From contig JAHFES010000002.1 of the NCBI GenBank assembly GCA_023248355.1, positions 1 through 49,713 on the forward strand: 49,713 nt of DNA, written 5' to 3'. Shown piece after piece: positions 33,405-42,814 of the stretch. Source of the stretch: Nitrospiraceae bacterium. Lineage in GTDB: Bacteria > Nitrospirota > Nitrospiria > Nitrospirales > Nitrospiraceae. The position numbers were made by a program, and so were the translations under genes. Each line of letters begins with the position of its first letter. Position 1 is the first letter of the stretch. The notes beneath the pieces were generated by a model that ran no database searches, was not told where the DNA came from, and saw only the letters and a list, made by a program, of their open reading frames with translations.

Positions 33405-34012
33405 CGTTTCAGGGCCTTTCTTCGGATACTTGGTTTCGCCTGACGCGATGGGCGCGACCGTCGGGATGAGCATTGGGTCCGTTTGACGTAAGCGAGGAGC
33501 CTGAGGGATTGCGGTCCATGCGCCGTCAGCTGTACCTTCCGCGTGGTCAGGCTCCGGTGCGTCAAGCGCACCTCCAATCGATCCTTCGGGAGCAGGGTGG
33601 GGAATCGGTCGGCCCACTCAATGGCGATGACGGCTTGGCCCGTGAAGTAGTCCGGCAACCCGATGGTCTCCACTTCTGCATCGGTATGCAGCCGATAGAG
33701 GTCTGCATGAATCAGAGGAAGCCGGCCATGATATTTATGGATCAACATAAAGGTGGGACTGCTGACGGAGTTCGGCGGGGCTCCGAGCCCGGACGCAATC
33801 CCTCTGACCAGAGCGGTCTTGCCTGCTCCCAGTTCCCCGATCAGGGCGAGCACTTCCCCGCCTGTGAGCGCGCAGCCAATGGCCTTTCCGAGGGACTCCG
33901 TCCCGGAACGAGATGAGAGGGAAAGCTCGAGCGAACCGATCGGTGAGGCGTTCGTTCGCCGCGACACCTGATCGCCCTTCGAGTCATTGAGTCTGGCTTG
34001 GCTAGGCTTCAT
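33401..34012 (-). CDS. tsaE: tRNA threonylcarbamoyladenosine biosynthesis ATPase TsaE
   Basis: This ATPase supports TsaB-TsaD in making t6A37 of ANN-decoding tRNAs. The 203-residue protein has Walker A 'GELGAGKTALVRGIASGLGA' (about 59-66), 'SPTFMLIHKYHGRLPLIHAD', 'YRLHTDAEVETIGLPDYF' and 'IAIEWADRFPTLLPKDRLEV', all typical. It is longer than the usual 150-160 residues at both ends: about 25 polar residues at the N-terminus and a C-terminal tail of about 30 very basic residues ('RSRPSRQAKPSIRRK'). The start overlaps the nnr stop by 11 bases. The ORF-track start at 34045 lies inside nnr. Confidence 0.92.
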   Translation of the reverse strand: MKPSQARLNDSKGDQVSRRTNASPIGSLELSLSSRSGTESLGKAIGCALTGGEVLALIGELGAGKTALVRGIASGLGAPPNSVSSPTFMLIHKYHGRLPLIHADLYRLHTDAEVETIGLPDYFTGQAVIAIEWADRFPTLLPKDRLEVRLTHRSLTTRKVQLTAHGPQSLRLLAYVKRTQCSSRRSRPSRQAKPSIRRKALKR

Positions 34013-35561
34013 AGAGTTTCTTGAGAGCATGAGGAATCTGCTCAATCACGTCTCCAGCGATCATCCCGGCTTGCCCGTTTCTGTCCGCGGCGAGGTCGCC
34101 GGCATAGCCATGCAGATACGTGGCGACACAGGCGGCTTCCCATGACGCCAGGCCTTGGGCCAAGAGTCCCACGATCATGCCGGTCAAGACATCGCCGGTT
34201 CCCGCCGTCGCCATGCCTGGGTTGCCGGTTGGACAGATCGCCACTGCGCCGTCTGGTCGCGCGATCACGGTCCTGGCGCCTTTCAAGACCACGAACACGC
34301 CGCGTTCTCGTGCAAACCGAGTCGCGGTCCCGATCCGATCGGCGTTGACGGACTGGGGCGTCGCATCAATTTCCAGTCGAGCCATTTCGCCAGGATGCGG
34401 CGTGAGGATCGGCGGCGTCTTGCATTCGGTCAGGAGTGAGGCGCGTCCGGCCAGCGCATTCAGGGCATCGGCATCGAGGACGGCTGGCCGATCAAGCTGT
34501 TTCACCAATGCCTGCACCAGTTCGACGGTTTCCGGATGTGTCGATAATCCAGGGCCGAGTGCGATGGCCGTTCTGGTGGAGATAAAGGCTGCCAGCCTCT
34601 CGAAGGCGGTTCGCGAAAAGGTCCGCGCTTTCGTTTCCGGCATCGGGACGGTCATGGCTTCCAAGAGTTTCGCTTCCAGCACGTCGTTCATGCTGGATGG
34701 GATAGCGACGGTGACCAGGCCTGCGCCGACTCGAAGGGCCGCTTTCGCGGCCATGGCGGCCGCACCGGTCTTGCCGACGGAGCCGGCGATGATTCCGGCA
34801 TGGCCAAACGTGCCTTTGTGACTCGCCAGCCGACGTATGGGTAAAGCAGTTCGCACGAACGAATCCGTGATCAAGGTTGTGTGGCTCTCCACGGCATCGA
34901 TGTAAGCCTGAGGAATGCCGATGTCGACGATGGACACGAGGCCTGCGAGGTCAATCCCCTGGTTCTGATACAGCCCCAACTTCGGGAGCCCGAATGACAC
35001 CGTGCGCGTGGCCCGTACGGCTCGGCCGAGTATGGCTCCAGTGTCGGCGTGCAGGCCCGACGGGAGATCGACGGCCACCACCGGACGGCCTGCTTCGTTG
35101 ATGGCGTCGATGGTTTCGCGATAGCGTCCTGTCACTTCGGAGGAGAGGCCTGTTCCAAGCAGGGCGTCAACGAGGATGTCGCTCGCTCGTAAGAGCGCCT
35201 GCGTTTTGTTTTTGGAGACATAGGGACGCACAGCCGACTTGCCCGCGACGCGAACGAATTGTCGGTACATGGTCGCGGCATCGCGGCTCAACTCAGAGAC
35301 CGTGGCCATGGCGAGGACCCGGACTTTCGCCCGGCGACGATGGAGCAGTCGGGCCACGACAAACCCATCGCCTCCATTGTTGCCTTTGCCGCAGAGGATT
35401 GTGACGATCTTCCCACGCGGAGTTCCCATCGTCTGCTCGATGCATGCCACTACACCGGCGCCGGCTCGCTCCATCAGCGTCGTTCCTGAAATGCGAGCCT
35501 CGGTGATCGTTCGACGATCGAGCTCCTGCATCTGTGCGCCGGTGACGATCGGTGTCATCAT
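34002..35561 (-). CDS. nnr: Bifunctional NAD(P)HX epimerase/dehydratase
   Basis: This protein repairs hydrated NADH/NADPH: the N-terminal YjeF domain epimerises NAD(P)HX and the C-terminal ribokinase-like domain dehydrates it with ADP or ATP. The 519 residues show 'CGKGNNGGDGFVVARLLHRR' (about 57-76) and 'VDALLGTGLSSEVTGRYRE' in the epimerase half, and 'HKGTFGHAGIIAGSVGKTGA', 'ALGPGLSTHPETVELV', 'LTPHPGEMARL' and 'NPGMATAGTGDVLTGMIVGL' (near 450-465) in the dehydratase half. Full-length fused form. Two consecutive Met codons start it without a clear ribosome-binding site. Between its start and pdxJ lie 145 bases with no gene (acpS, often here, is not present). Confidence 0.94.
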   Translation of the reverse strand: MMTPIVTGAQMQELDRRTITEARISGTTLMERAGAGVVACIEQTMGTPRGKIVTILCGKGNNGGDGFVVARLLHRRRAKVRVLAMATVSELSRDAATMYRQFVRVAGKSAVRPYVSKNKTQALLRASDILVDALLGTGLSSEVTGRYRETIDAINEAGRPVVAVDLPSGLHADTGAILGRAVRATRTVSFGLPKLGLYQNQGIDLAGLVSIVDIGIPQAYIDAVESHTTLITDSFVRTALPIRRLASHKGTFGHAGIIAGSVGKTGAAAMAAKAALRVGAGLVTVAIPSSMNDVLEAKLLEAMTVPMPETKARTFSRTAFERLAAFISTRTAIALGPGLSTHPETVELVQALVKQLDRPAVLDADALNALAGRASLLTECKTPPILTPHPGEMARLEIDATPQSVNADRIGTATRFARERGVFVVLKGARTVIARPDGAVAICPTGNPGMATAGTGDVLTGMIVGLLAQGLASWEAACVATYLHGYAGDLAADRNGQAGMIAGDVIEQIPHALKKLYEA

Positions 35562-35706
35562 GAATCTACGTTTCGGTTGGGGTGATGCATTAAATGACGC
35601 GGGTTTGCTGGAACAGCCAGGTATTGGAGGGGGGCGGATGGCGTCATGTCATGGTCGCCGTGCGCATGATCATCCGGCAGACGCCAGTGAGTCGATGGCG
35701 TCCGGG

Positions 35707-36420
35707 CTAGCCGAGTAAGGCTTTCATCTCTTTGACGGCTTGTTCAAGGCCGACGAGGACAGCCCGCGCAATGATACTGTGCCCGATGTTGTATTCGACA
35801 ATTTCAGGGATATGGGTCAGGCGCTTCACATTCCGATAATTCAATCCATGGCCGGCGTTCACCCCGATGCCTAGCTTGTAGGCCAGCTTGGCGGCCTGCG
35901 TGATCGCTTCAAATTCGGCGTCGGCTTCTTTGGAGCGTGTCGCGTTCGCATAGCGGCCGGTGTGCAGCTCCACGAAATCCGCCGAAATCTTGTGAGCGGC
36001 TTTGATCTGATTGAGATCGGGTTCGACAAATACGCTGACGGGAATGCCGCCTTCATGCAGGAGTTCGATGATCCCCTGAATCCGATCGCGCTGTCCCGCA
36101 ACGTCCAACCCCCCTTCGGTGGTCAGTTCCTGCCGTTTTTCAGGGACTAATGTCACCAGGTCTGGCTTTACCGTGAGGGCGATCTTCGCCATGGCGTCGT
36201 CTGCCGCCATCTCGAGATCGAGCTTCGTGCGGACGATCTCGCGCAAGAGCTGCAGGTCTCGGTCTTGGATATGCCGTCGGTCTTCTCGCAAGTGGACGAC
36301 GAGCCCGTCGGCTCCGGCGAGTTCAGCGAGGACGGCTGCAGCCAGCGGATCAGGGTCGGTTCCCCCTCGCGCTTGCCTTAACGTTGCGACGTGATCGATG
36401 TTGACGCCCAGCCGGGCCAT
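35707..36420 (-). CDS. pdxJ: Pyridoxine 5'-phosphate synthase PdxJ
   Basis: PdxJ condenses 1-deoxyxylulose 5-phosphate with 3-amino-2-oxopropyl phosphate to pyridoxine 5'-phosphate in the DXP-dependent vitamin B6 pathway. The 237 residues match the family length, with '[20 protein letters not shown]', '[20 protein letters not shown]', '[17 protein letters not shown]' and '[17 protein letters not shown]'. The start has GGAGG 6 bases upstream. It is the first gene of the minus-strand run leading to mutS and is divergent from the alaC-like gene. Several PLP enzymes are encoded nearby (dat, alaC-like, thrC), though no direct link is implied. Confidence 0.95.
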   Translation of the reverse strand: MARLGVNIDHVATLRQARGGTDPDPLAAAVLAELAGADGLVVHLREDRRHIQDRDLQLLREIVRTKLDLEMAADDAMAKIALTVKPDLVTLVPEKRQELTTEGGLDVAGQRDRIQGIIELLHEGGIPVSVFVEPDLNQIKAAHKISADFVELHTGRYANATRSKEADAEFEAITQAAKLAYKLGIGVNAGHGLNYRNVKRLTHIPEIVEYNIGHSIIARAVLVGLEQAVKEMKALLG

Positions 36421-36605
36421 GCATCCTCCATCCGGCCTGTCGGGTACCAGGAAGAGCGGAACAATTACGCGAGGTGGTAACGCGAGATATTAGTAGCAGA
36501 AAGGAGCGATGGGGGGCAAGAACAGACTCGTCGGGTTTGGTTCGAATCGGGTACGGCTGTCCTGCAGGGAGAAGAATTCGGAACCCCACAGAATCACGAG
36601 GTAAA

Positions 36606-36634
36606 TTGACTCGACCGGAGCCCTCCATTAGAAT
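36606..36634 (+). promoter_or_regulatory. Candidate sigma70 promoter of the amino-acid operon
   Basis: TTGACT, 17-base spacer, TAGAAT. It is about 77 bases before the alaC-like start; the leader then contains a hairpin (CCTGACCC 36652-36659 / GGGTCAGG 36670-36677). Confidence 0.65.
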
Positions 36635-36710
36635 AGGCGCTTCTCAAGATCCCTGACCCTCGGACAAGTGGGTCAGGACTGGAAGTCACCAAAAAAGATA
36701 AAGGAAATTC

Positions 36711-37907
36711 ATGGGGCTGGGCGACGGGTTTTATCGAATCAAGCGACTCCCTCCGTATGTCTTCGCACAAGTGCAGTCTCTGAAACTTGAGGCTCGGCAA
36801 CGAGGCGAAGACATTATCGACTTCGGCATGGGCAACCCCGATCAGCCGACACCGCCGCACATCGTCGAGAAGATGATCGAAGCGGCCCGCAAGGGGAAGA
36901 ACCATCGCTACTCCGCCTCGCGCGGCATCACCAAATTACGGCATGCGATTTGTGGATGGTACAAGCGAAATTACAATGTCGATTTGGATCCTGAAACGGA
37001 AGCCATTGTCACCATTGGGTCCAAGGAAGGGCTGGCCCATCTTGCCTTGGCGATGATTGGTCCTGGCGATGTGGTGCTGACTCCGACGCCGACCTATCCG
37101 ATCCATATGTACAGTTTCATCATTGCGGGTGGAGAGGTCCGTGGAATCGAGCTGCGCCAGGATAGCGATTTTTTTGAAGATCTGACGCGAGTCTATCGCC
37201 AGACATTCCCGCGGCCGAAGATTCTCGTCATCAATTTCCCGCATAACCCGACCACGGCCGTGGTCAATCTCGACTTCTTCAAAAAGATCGTGGCCTTTGC
37301 CAAAGAGCACAGCGTCATCGTCATTCATGATTTGGCCTATGCCGATATCGTGTTCGATGGCTACAAAGCGCCGAGCTTTCTTCAAGTCCCTGGGGCCAAG
37401 GACATTGGGGTGGAGTTCTATACCCTCTCCAAGGCCTACAACATGCCGGGTTGGCGCGTGGGCTTCTGCGTGGGCAACCGTGAGGTGGTCGGGGCGCTGG
37501 CCAAAATCAAGAGTTACCTCGACTACGGCATTTTTCAACCCATTCAAATCGCAAGTGTGATTGCACTGAACGGGCCGCAGGACTGTGTCAAGGACACGGT
37601 GTTGCGCTATCAGAAACGGCGCGATGTCCTGGTGGGTGGATTGAACCGGATTGGGTGGCAGGTGACGAAGCCGCTGGCGACGATGTTTGTGTGGGCCAGG
37701 ATTCCGCTCCCCTATCGCCAGATGGGATCGTTGGAGTTTTCAAAATTGCTGCTCAAAGAAGCACGGGTGGCGGTCTCTCCCGGAATCGGGTTTGGCGAAG
37801 GCGGCGATGAATATGTGCGCTTCGGCCTAGTGGAAAATGAGCACCGCACACGTCAGGCGGTGAGAGGGATTCGCAAAACGCTCAAGCTCGACGGAGCCGA
37901 GGAATGA
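36711..37907 (+). CDS. Class I aminotransferase (AlaC-like)
   Basis: A 398-residue PLP-dependent fold-type I aminotransferase. Motifs: '[20 protein letters not shown]', '[20 protein letters not shown]', '[20 protein letters not shown]', '[11 protein letters not shown]', the PLP Lys241 in '[20 protein letters not shown]' and the substrate Arg in '[20 protein letters not shown]'. It most resembles the AlaC/LL-diaminopimelate-like group that makes alanine from pyruvate and glutamate; an aspartate- or methionine-related role is also possible from its place in front of hom-thrC. AAAGGA lies 8 bases before the ATG. Its end overlaps the hom start by 4 bases (ATGA). Confidence 0.88.
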   Translation: MGLGDGFYRIKRLPPYVFAQVQSLKLEARQRGEDIIDFGMGNPDQPTPPHIVEKMIEAARKGKNHRYSASRGITKLRHAICGWYKRNYNVDLDPETEAIVTIGSKEGLAHLALAMIGPGDVVLTPTPTYPIHMYSFIIAGGEVRGIELRQDSDFFEDLTRVYRQTFPRPKILVINFPHNPTTAVVNLDFFKKIVAFAKEHSVIVIHDLAYADIVFDGYKAPSFLQVPGAKDIGVEFYTLSKAYNMPGWRVGFCVGNREVVGALAKIKSYLDYGIFQPIQIASVIALNGPQDCVKDTVLRYQKRRDVLVGGLNRIGWQVTKPLATMFVWARIPLPYRQMGSLEFSKLLLKEARVAVSPGIGFGEGGDEYVRFGLVENEHRTRQAVRGIRKTLKLDGAEE

Positions 37908-39217
37908 AGTCGCGCATTGGAGTAGGCATGATCGGGTTCGGCACAGTGGGGACGGGTGTGGCCAAGGTCCTGCTCGACAATGCCACGCTCATTCGACGCC
38001 GAGTCGGTGTGCCGGTCGAGCTGGTCCGCATCGCGGATCTCGACATTACGAGAGATCGGGGCATTATCCTGCCTCCCGGCCTGTTGACCACCGATGCGAA
38101 ACTAGTGCTCAACGATCCTGCCATTGACATTGTCATCGAGCTCATCGGCGGGTACGACACCGCCAAGCGAGTGATCTTGGAAGCGATCGCCGCCGGCAAG
38201 CACGTCGTCACAGCTAATAAAGCGTTGTTGGCGCTCCACGGCGAAGAAATTTTCGACGCGGCAGCTCGAAAAGGTGTCGATCTGGGGTTTGAGGCCAGTG
38301 TGGGCGGCGGGATTCCTGTGATTCGTGCGCTGACGGAGGGGCTGGCGGGCAATACCATCCAATCCATCTACGGCATTATCAATGGGACCTCCAATTATAT
38401 TCTGTCGAGGATGACTCACGAGGGCCACAGTTTTGAGTCCGTGCTCAAGGATGCGCAGCAAGCCGGCTATGCGGAGGCGGATCCGACCTTCGATGTGGCA
38501 GGAGTCGATTCGGCGCACAAACTCGCTATCCTCGTCAGTCTGGCGTACGGCACGCCGGTAAATTTCAAAGATATCTACACCGAGGGGATCACACACATCA
38601 CCCCGACGGATATTGCCTACGCGAAGGAGTTTGGATTCACGATCAAGCTTCTGGCTATCGCGAAGCTCGTGGATGGCGAAGTGGAAGCCCGGGTGCATCC
38701 CACCATGCTGCCGTCGGTGTCGCCGATTGCGCAGGTTGAAGGAGTGTACAACGCGATTCAACTGGTCGGTGATGCGGTCGGCGATGTGGTGTTGTATGGT
38801 CGAGGGGCTGGATCGATGCCGACCGGGAGTGCGGTGGTGAGCGATGTGATCGCCATCGGTCGCAATCTGCTCAAAGGTGCGGTGGGACGGGTGCCCGCGG
38901 CTTCGTTCCAACAGGATCAGCGGCGGCCGCTCCGGATGAAGCCGATGGACGAAATCAGCTCGCTCTATTATTTGCGGTTCACCGTGGTGGACCGCCCCGG
39001 TGTGTTGGCGCAAATTGCCGGCGAACTTGGTCGCTGCGGGATCAGCATTTCGTCGATGTTGCAGCAGGGTCGTCGGGAAGGGCAAACGGTGCCGGTGGTC
39101 ATCAAGACGCATATGGCGAAGGAGCGCGATGTGCAAGCGGCGCTCCGCGAAATCAACCGCAAAGCATTTGTCTCCGAACCTGCCATGCTCATTCGGGTCG
39201 AAGGCAAGGACGAGTGA
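37904..39217 (+). CDS. hom: Homoserine dehydrogenase
   Basis: This enzyme reduces aspartate semialdehyde to homoserine, the branch to threonine and methionine. The 437 residues comprise the Rossmann domain ('[20 protein letters not shown]', 11-18 being GFGTVGTG), the catalytic domain ('[20 protein letters not shown]', '[14 protein letters not shown]', '[20 protein letters not shown]') and a C-terminal ACT domain (about 350-430, '[20 protein letters not shown]') that usually mediates threonine feedback. It is the monofunctional, ACT-containing form, not fused to aspartate kinase. It overlaps the upstream gene and is 4 bases from thrC. Confidence 0.96.
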   Translation: MKSRIGVGMIGFGTVGTGVAKVLLDNATLIRRRVGVPVELVRIADLDITRDRGIILPPGLLTTDAKLVLNDPAIDIVIELIGGYDTAKRVILEAIAAGKHVVTANKALLALHGEEIFDAAARKGVDLGFEASVGGGIPVIRALTEGLAGNTIQSIYGIINGTSNYILSRMTHEGHSFESVLKDAQQAGYAEADPTFDVAGVDSAHKLAILVSLAYGTPVNFKDIYTEGITHITPTDIAYAKEFGFTIKLLAIAKLVDGEVEARVHPTMLPSVSPIAQVEGVYNAIQLVGDAVGDVVLYGRGAGSMPTGSAVVSDVIAIGRNLLKGAVGRVPAASFQQDQRRPLRMKPMDEISSLYYLRFTVVDRPGVLAQIAGELGRCGISISSMLQQGRREGQTVPVVIKTHMAKERDVQAALREINRKAFVSEPAMLIRVEGKDE

Positions 39218-39221
39218 TCAG

Positions 39222-40280
39222 ATGAATCGCTGGCGCGGCATCATCGACGAGTATCGCAAGTTTCTTCCTGTGTCGGAGAAGACTCCGATCATCAGCTTAG
39301 GCGAGGGCAATACCCCGCTCATTCGTGCGGCGCGACTGGCCCAGGCGATCGCTCCGGGCATTGAGCTGTATCTCAAGTTCGAGGGCGTGAACCCAACCGG
39401 GTCGTTCAAAGATCGCGGTATGACGTTGGCGATCTCGAAAGCGGTAGAGAATGGCGCGCGCGCGGTGATGTGTGCGTCGACCGGGAATACGTCCGCTTCT
39501 GCCGCCGCCTATGGCGCGCGCGCGGGGCTCTCCGTCTATGTCCTGATCCCTGCCGGCAAGATTGCGATGGGCAAGCTCTCTCAAGCGATGATGCATCAAG
39601 CCACCGTGATTCAAATTGAAGGAAACTTCGATCAAGCCCTCACGCTCGTTAAGGATCTCTCGGTTGCGCATCACATTGAGTTGGTCAATTCGCTGAATCC
39701 CTTCCGGATTGAAGGCCAGAAGACGGCAGCGTTCGAGGTGTGCGATCAACTCGGTGACGCGCCGAGTCTCCACGTGCTTCCGGTCGGCAACGCAGGGAAT
39801 ATTACGGCCTACTGGAAAGGCTATCGAGAATATCGTGCCGCGAATCAGACGACGAAGCTGCCTCGCATGATGGGGTTTCAGGCGGCTGGCGCGGCGCCGA
39901 TCGTCCTGGGCCGGATCGTCGAGGAACCGCAAACCATCGCCACGGCCATTCGCATCGGCAATCCAGCCAGCTGGGCATCGGCCTTGAACGCCGTCGAGGA
40001 GTCTTCCGGAGCGATCGATATGGTCACGGATGAAGAAATCCTTCAGGCCTATGCGACGGTGGCGGCGACCGAGGGCGTGTTTTGCGAGCCGGCGTCCGCC
40101 GCGTCGGTTGCGGGGGTGGCGAAGTTACAGCGCGCAGGAGTCTTGCGAGAAGGAGAGACGGTCGTATGCACGTTAACGGGGCATGGCTTGAAAGATGCCG
40201 ACACAGCGATCAGCGTCTCGAAACAACCTCTGACCGTCAAGGCAACGCACGAGGATGTTGCCCGTCTGTTGAAGGCGTGA
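39222..40280 (+). CDS. thrC: Threonine synthase
   Basis: A PLP enzyme turning O-phosphohomoserine into threonine. The protein from ATG 39222 has 352 residues and starts with '[20 protein letters not shown]'; the ORF-track extension is hom in another frame. PLP lysine Lys63 in '[20 protein letters not shown]', the phosphate-binding '[20 protein letters not shown]' and '[20 protein letters not shown]' identify the short (class II-like, Bacillus-type) threonine synthase. AAGGA lies upstream. Its substrate would come from the ApgM-family gene that follows. Confidence 0.95.
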   Translation: MNRWRGIIDEYRKFLPVSEKTPIISLGEGNTPLIRAARLAQAIAPGIELYLKFEGVNPTGSFKDRGMTLAISKAVENGARAVMCASTGNTSASAAAYGARAGLSVYVLIPAGKIAMGKLSQAMMHQATVIQIEGNFDQALTLVKDLSVAHHIELVNSLNPFRIEGQKTAAFEVCDQLGDAPSLHVLPVGNAGNITAYWKGYREYRAANQTTKLPRMMGFQAAGAAPIVLGRIVEEPQTIATAIRIGNPASWASALNAVEESSGAIDMVTDEEILQAYATVAATEGVFCEPASAASVAGVAKLQRAGVLREGETVVCTLTGHGLKDADTAISVSKQPLTVKATHEDVARLLKA

Positions 40281-40296
40281 GAGGCATGTGGATCTC

Positions 40297-41508
40297 ATGA
40301 AATATGTGATTGTGCATGCCGGCGGGCTGGCCGACCATCCCCAGCACGAACTGGGCGGACGGACACCGCTACAAGCCTCTGCAACCCCCCATCTTGATCG
40401 TCTGGCGCAGAGTGGAGAACTCGGTCAGCTCGTCTTTCCTGCCGACGGTGTTCGTCCTGGCGGTGGGCTGAGCGGGGCGGCGATTCTCGGATACGACCCG
40501 AAGAAATATTATCAAGGCCCCGGGCCGCTTGAAGCGGCGAGCTTGGGTGTGTCTGCCACAGAACACGATGCGGTGTATCGCTGCACCTTGGTGACCTTGA
40601 AGCCGGACGGTGGGAAGGGCGGCGGCGAGATTAAGAAGCTCGGTCCGCATGTGCTCATGGACGATGCGACGGCGGGCTTGATCGAAACCGAGGAGGCGCG
40701 TGAATTGATCGAGGCGATCAATGAGCAGCTCGGTTCCGAAACGATCCAGTTCTACCCTGGGGCGGGTCATCGCCATCTCATGGTCTGGGTGGGTGGAATA
40801 GCTCGAGCCGTCTGCGTCGATCCGCAGACCCTGCTCGGCCGCTCCATTGCCGACGCCTTGCCCATTGGTGACGGCGCGGATATTCTTCGGACGCTGATGG
40901 ATGCCTCGCATTTCATTCTGCGCGGCCATCCCGTCAACGATGAACGCGTGGCCGCCGGCAAGAAGCCGGCGAACTGTGTCTGGCTGTGGGGAGAGGGGCG
41001 CGCCGTCCTATGGCCAAGTTTGACGGAGAAGTATCGCGTGACGGGGGCGGTCGTGGCCACCAGTGATGTGCACCGAGGCGTGGGGATCTGCGCCGGTCTC
41101 GATGCGGCGGATCCTGAGCGCCTTGCGGGAGGCCATCTTCGAGCGAAGGCGGCAGTCGCGCTTGAGGAATTTGCCAAGAAGGATTTTGTCTATGTCCATG
41201 CCGGATTGACGGACGAGGTCGTTCACGGCACCGATATCAAGGCGAAGGTCCGCGGCATTGAAGAGTTCGATCGTGATCTCGTTGGCCCGCTGCTTGAAGG
41301 ACTCGCCAAACAAGGGCCCTATCGATTTCTGGTAGTCTGTGACCAAGGTGAAGAGGCACTGGGTCATGCCTTCTATGCGTTCGGAGAAGGCGGCGGAAAG
41401 GGCTCAGTGCCCGCCGGTCGTCGCTTTACGGAGTCTGACGCTCAAGCCGCGAACCGGCCCGCTCGTGATGCGACCAAGTTTATGCATAAGTTCTTTGCAA
41501 AGGGCTGA
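40297..41508 (+). CDS. ApgM-family protein, probable homoserine kinase
   Basis: A 403-residue protein of the cofactor-independent (archaeal-type) phosphoglycerate mutase family, with '[20 protein letters not shown]', '[20 protein letters not shown]', '[10 protein letters not shown]', '[20 protein letters not shown]', '[20 protein letters not shown]' and '[20 protein letters not shown]'. The usual nucleophile and metal ligands of the family are only partly conserved in wording (for example HAGG in place of DGMAD, CDQGEE in place of SDH). Family members sitting between thrC and lysC are a proposed homoserine kinase (TIGR02535 type), and no thrB is seen in this operon, so phosphorylation of homoserine is the best guess; true mutase activity is the alternative. 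The ATG at 40297 is preferred over GTG 40288. Confidence 0.85.
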   Translation: MKYVIVHAGGLADHPQHELGGRTPLQASATPHLDRLAQSGELGQLVFPADGVRPGGGLSGAAILGYDPKKYYQGPGPLEAASLGVSATEHDAVYRCTLVTLKPDGGKGGGEIKKLGPHVLMDDATAGLIETEEARELIEAINEQLGSETIQFYPGAGHRHLMVWVGGIARAVCVDPQTLLGRSIADALPIGDGADILRTLMDASHFILRGHPVNDERVAAGKKPANCVWLWGEGRAVLWPSLTEKYRVTGAVVATSDVHRGVGICAGLDAADPERLAGGHLRAKAAVALEEFAKKDFVYVHAGLTDEVVHGTDIKAKVRGIEEFDRDLVGPLLEGLAKQGPYRFLVVCDQGEEALGHAFYAFGEGGGKGSVPAGRRFTESDAQAANRPARDATKFMHKFFAKG

Positions 41509-41513
41509 CGTCC

Positions 41514-42758
41514 GTGGCATTGATCGTTCAGAAATATGGCGGGACCTCGGTCGGGACCATTGAGCGGATCCATCGCGTCGCCGATCGAGTGGCGCAGACG
41601 CAGCGCGACGGGCATCAGGTCGTCGTGGTCCTCTCCGCGATGAGCGGCGAAACGGATCGGCTCATCAAGTTGGCCCATGAGGCCACGCCCACACCGGATG
41701 AGCGCGAGATGGATATGCTGCTCTCAACTGGGGAGCGGGTAACGATCGCTCTTTTGGCGATGGCGTTGCGCGGGCGAGGGATCAACGCCCGGTCATTTAC
41801 AGGCCGACAGGGCGGCATCATTACCGATAGCGCGCATACCAAAGCCCGCATTGCGCGCGTCACGGCGGATCGCATTCGCGAGGCGCTTGCACAGGGCGTC
41901 ATTCCGGTCGTGGCGGGCTTTCAGGGAATCAATGAGCAATCGGATGTGACTACGCTCGGTCGTGGCGGGTCCGACCTCTCGGCTGTTGCGCTCGCGGCGG
42001 CCTTGAAGGCAGATCGCTGTATCATCTTCACCGATGTCGACGGCGTGTATACGGCCGATCCCAATATTGTGCCTGCGGCAAAACGGATCGATAAGATTGC
42101 CTACGAAGAGATGCTCGAAATGGCGAGTCTCGGGGCCAAGGTCCTCCAAGCCAGGTCGGTCGAGTTTGCGGCCAAGTTCAACGTGCCGGTGGAGGTGAAT
42201 TCGAGCTTCAAGGAAGGAAAGGGGACCCTCGTGACGAAGGAAGATGCCGATATGGAAGCGGTGGCGGTGGCCGGGGTCACCGGAGACCGCAATCAAGCGA
42301 AGATCACGATTGTCGGAGTGCCGGACAAGCCGGGGATTGCGGCACGCATTTTTGGTCCGGTGGCTCAGGCGAACATCAATGTCGACATGATCATTCAGAA
42401 CATGAGCCAAGCGGCGTTGACGGATCTTTCCTTCACGGTGCCCCGTGCCGACCTCAAACAGGCCATACCGATCATTCAAGCCGTGGCGAAAGACATTGAG
42501 GCCAAGTCGGTGTCGGTCACCGAAGCGATTGCGAAGGTCTCGCTCATCGGGGTGGGAATGCGTTCCCACTCGGGTGTGGCGGCGAAAACGTTCGAGGTCC
42601 TCTCTCGTGAGGGGATCAACATCATGATGATCAGCACCTCGGAGATCAAAATCTCCTGCGTCATCGATGAAAAGTATCTTGAGCTGGCGATGCGCGCCCT
42701 CCATGCGGCCTTTGGCCTCGACCAGGCTCAGCCGGCGGCTTCCCAGAGCGGGTCCTAA
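41514..42758 (+). CDS. lysC: Aspartate kinase
   Basis: This enzyme phosphorylates aspartate, the first step to lysine, threonine, methionine and diaminopimelate. The 414 residues show the kinase domain ('[20 protein letters not shown]', '[20 protein letters not shown]', '[20 protein letters not shown]', '[20 protein letters not shown]') and two C-terminal ACT domains (about 265-405, '[20 protein letters not shown]', '[20 protein letters not shown]') for feedback control. The start is GTG, 5 bases after the preceding stop. It has the monofunctional form and length. Confidence 0.96.
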   Translation: MALIVQKYGGTSVGTIERIHRVADRVAQTQRDGHQVVVVLSAMSGETDRLIKLAHEATPTPDEREMDMLLSTGERVTIALLAMALRGRGINARSFTGRQGGIITDSAHTKARIARVTADRIREALAQGVIPVVAGFQGINEQSDVTTLGRGGSDLSAVALAAALKADRCIIFTDVDGVYTADPNIVPAAKRIDKIAYEEMLEMASLGAKVLQARSVEFAAKFNVPVEVNSSFKEGKGTLVTKEDADMEAVAVAGVTGDRNQAKITIVGVPDKPGIAARIFGPVAQANINVDMIIQNMSQAALTDLSFTVPRADLKQAIPIIQAVAKDIEAKSVSVTEAIAKVSLIGVGMRSHSGVAAKTFEVLSREGINIMMISTSEIKISCVIDEKYLELAMRALHAAFGLDQAQPAASQSGS

Positions 42759-42814
42759 GCGCACGCGCAACGAGTCTCGACAGATCAGCCGTTTACCTGG
42801 TACCCTCTCTTTCC

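Noticed and set aside
35562-35706. A missing acpS gene between nnr and pdxJ
   Set aside because: The 145-base gap is too short and no AcpS motif can be read in any frame.
38102-39136. Minus-strand ORF (344 aa) opposite hom
   Set aside because: Shadow composition and no motif; hom is complete on the plus strand.
42759-42814. Lysine or threonine leader/riboswitch before lysC or cimA
   Set aside because: The spaces are 5 and 56 bases with no leader peptide or conserved riboswitch structure visible.
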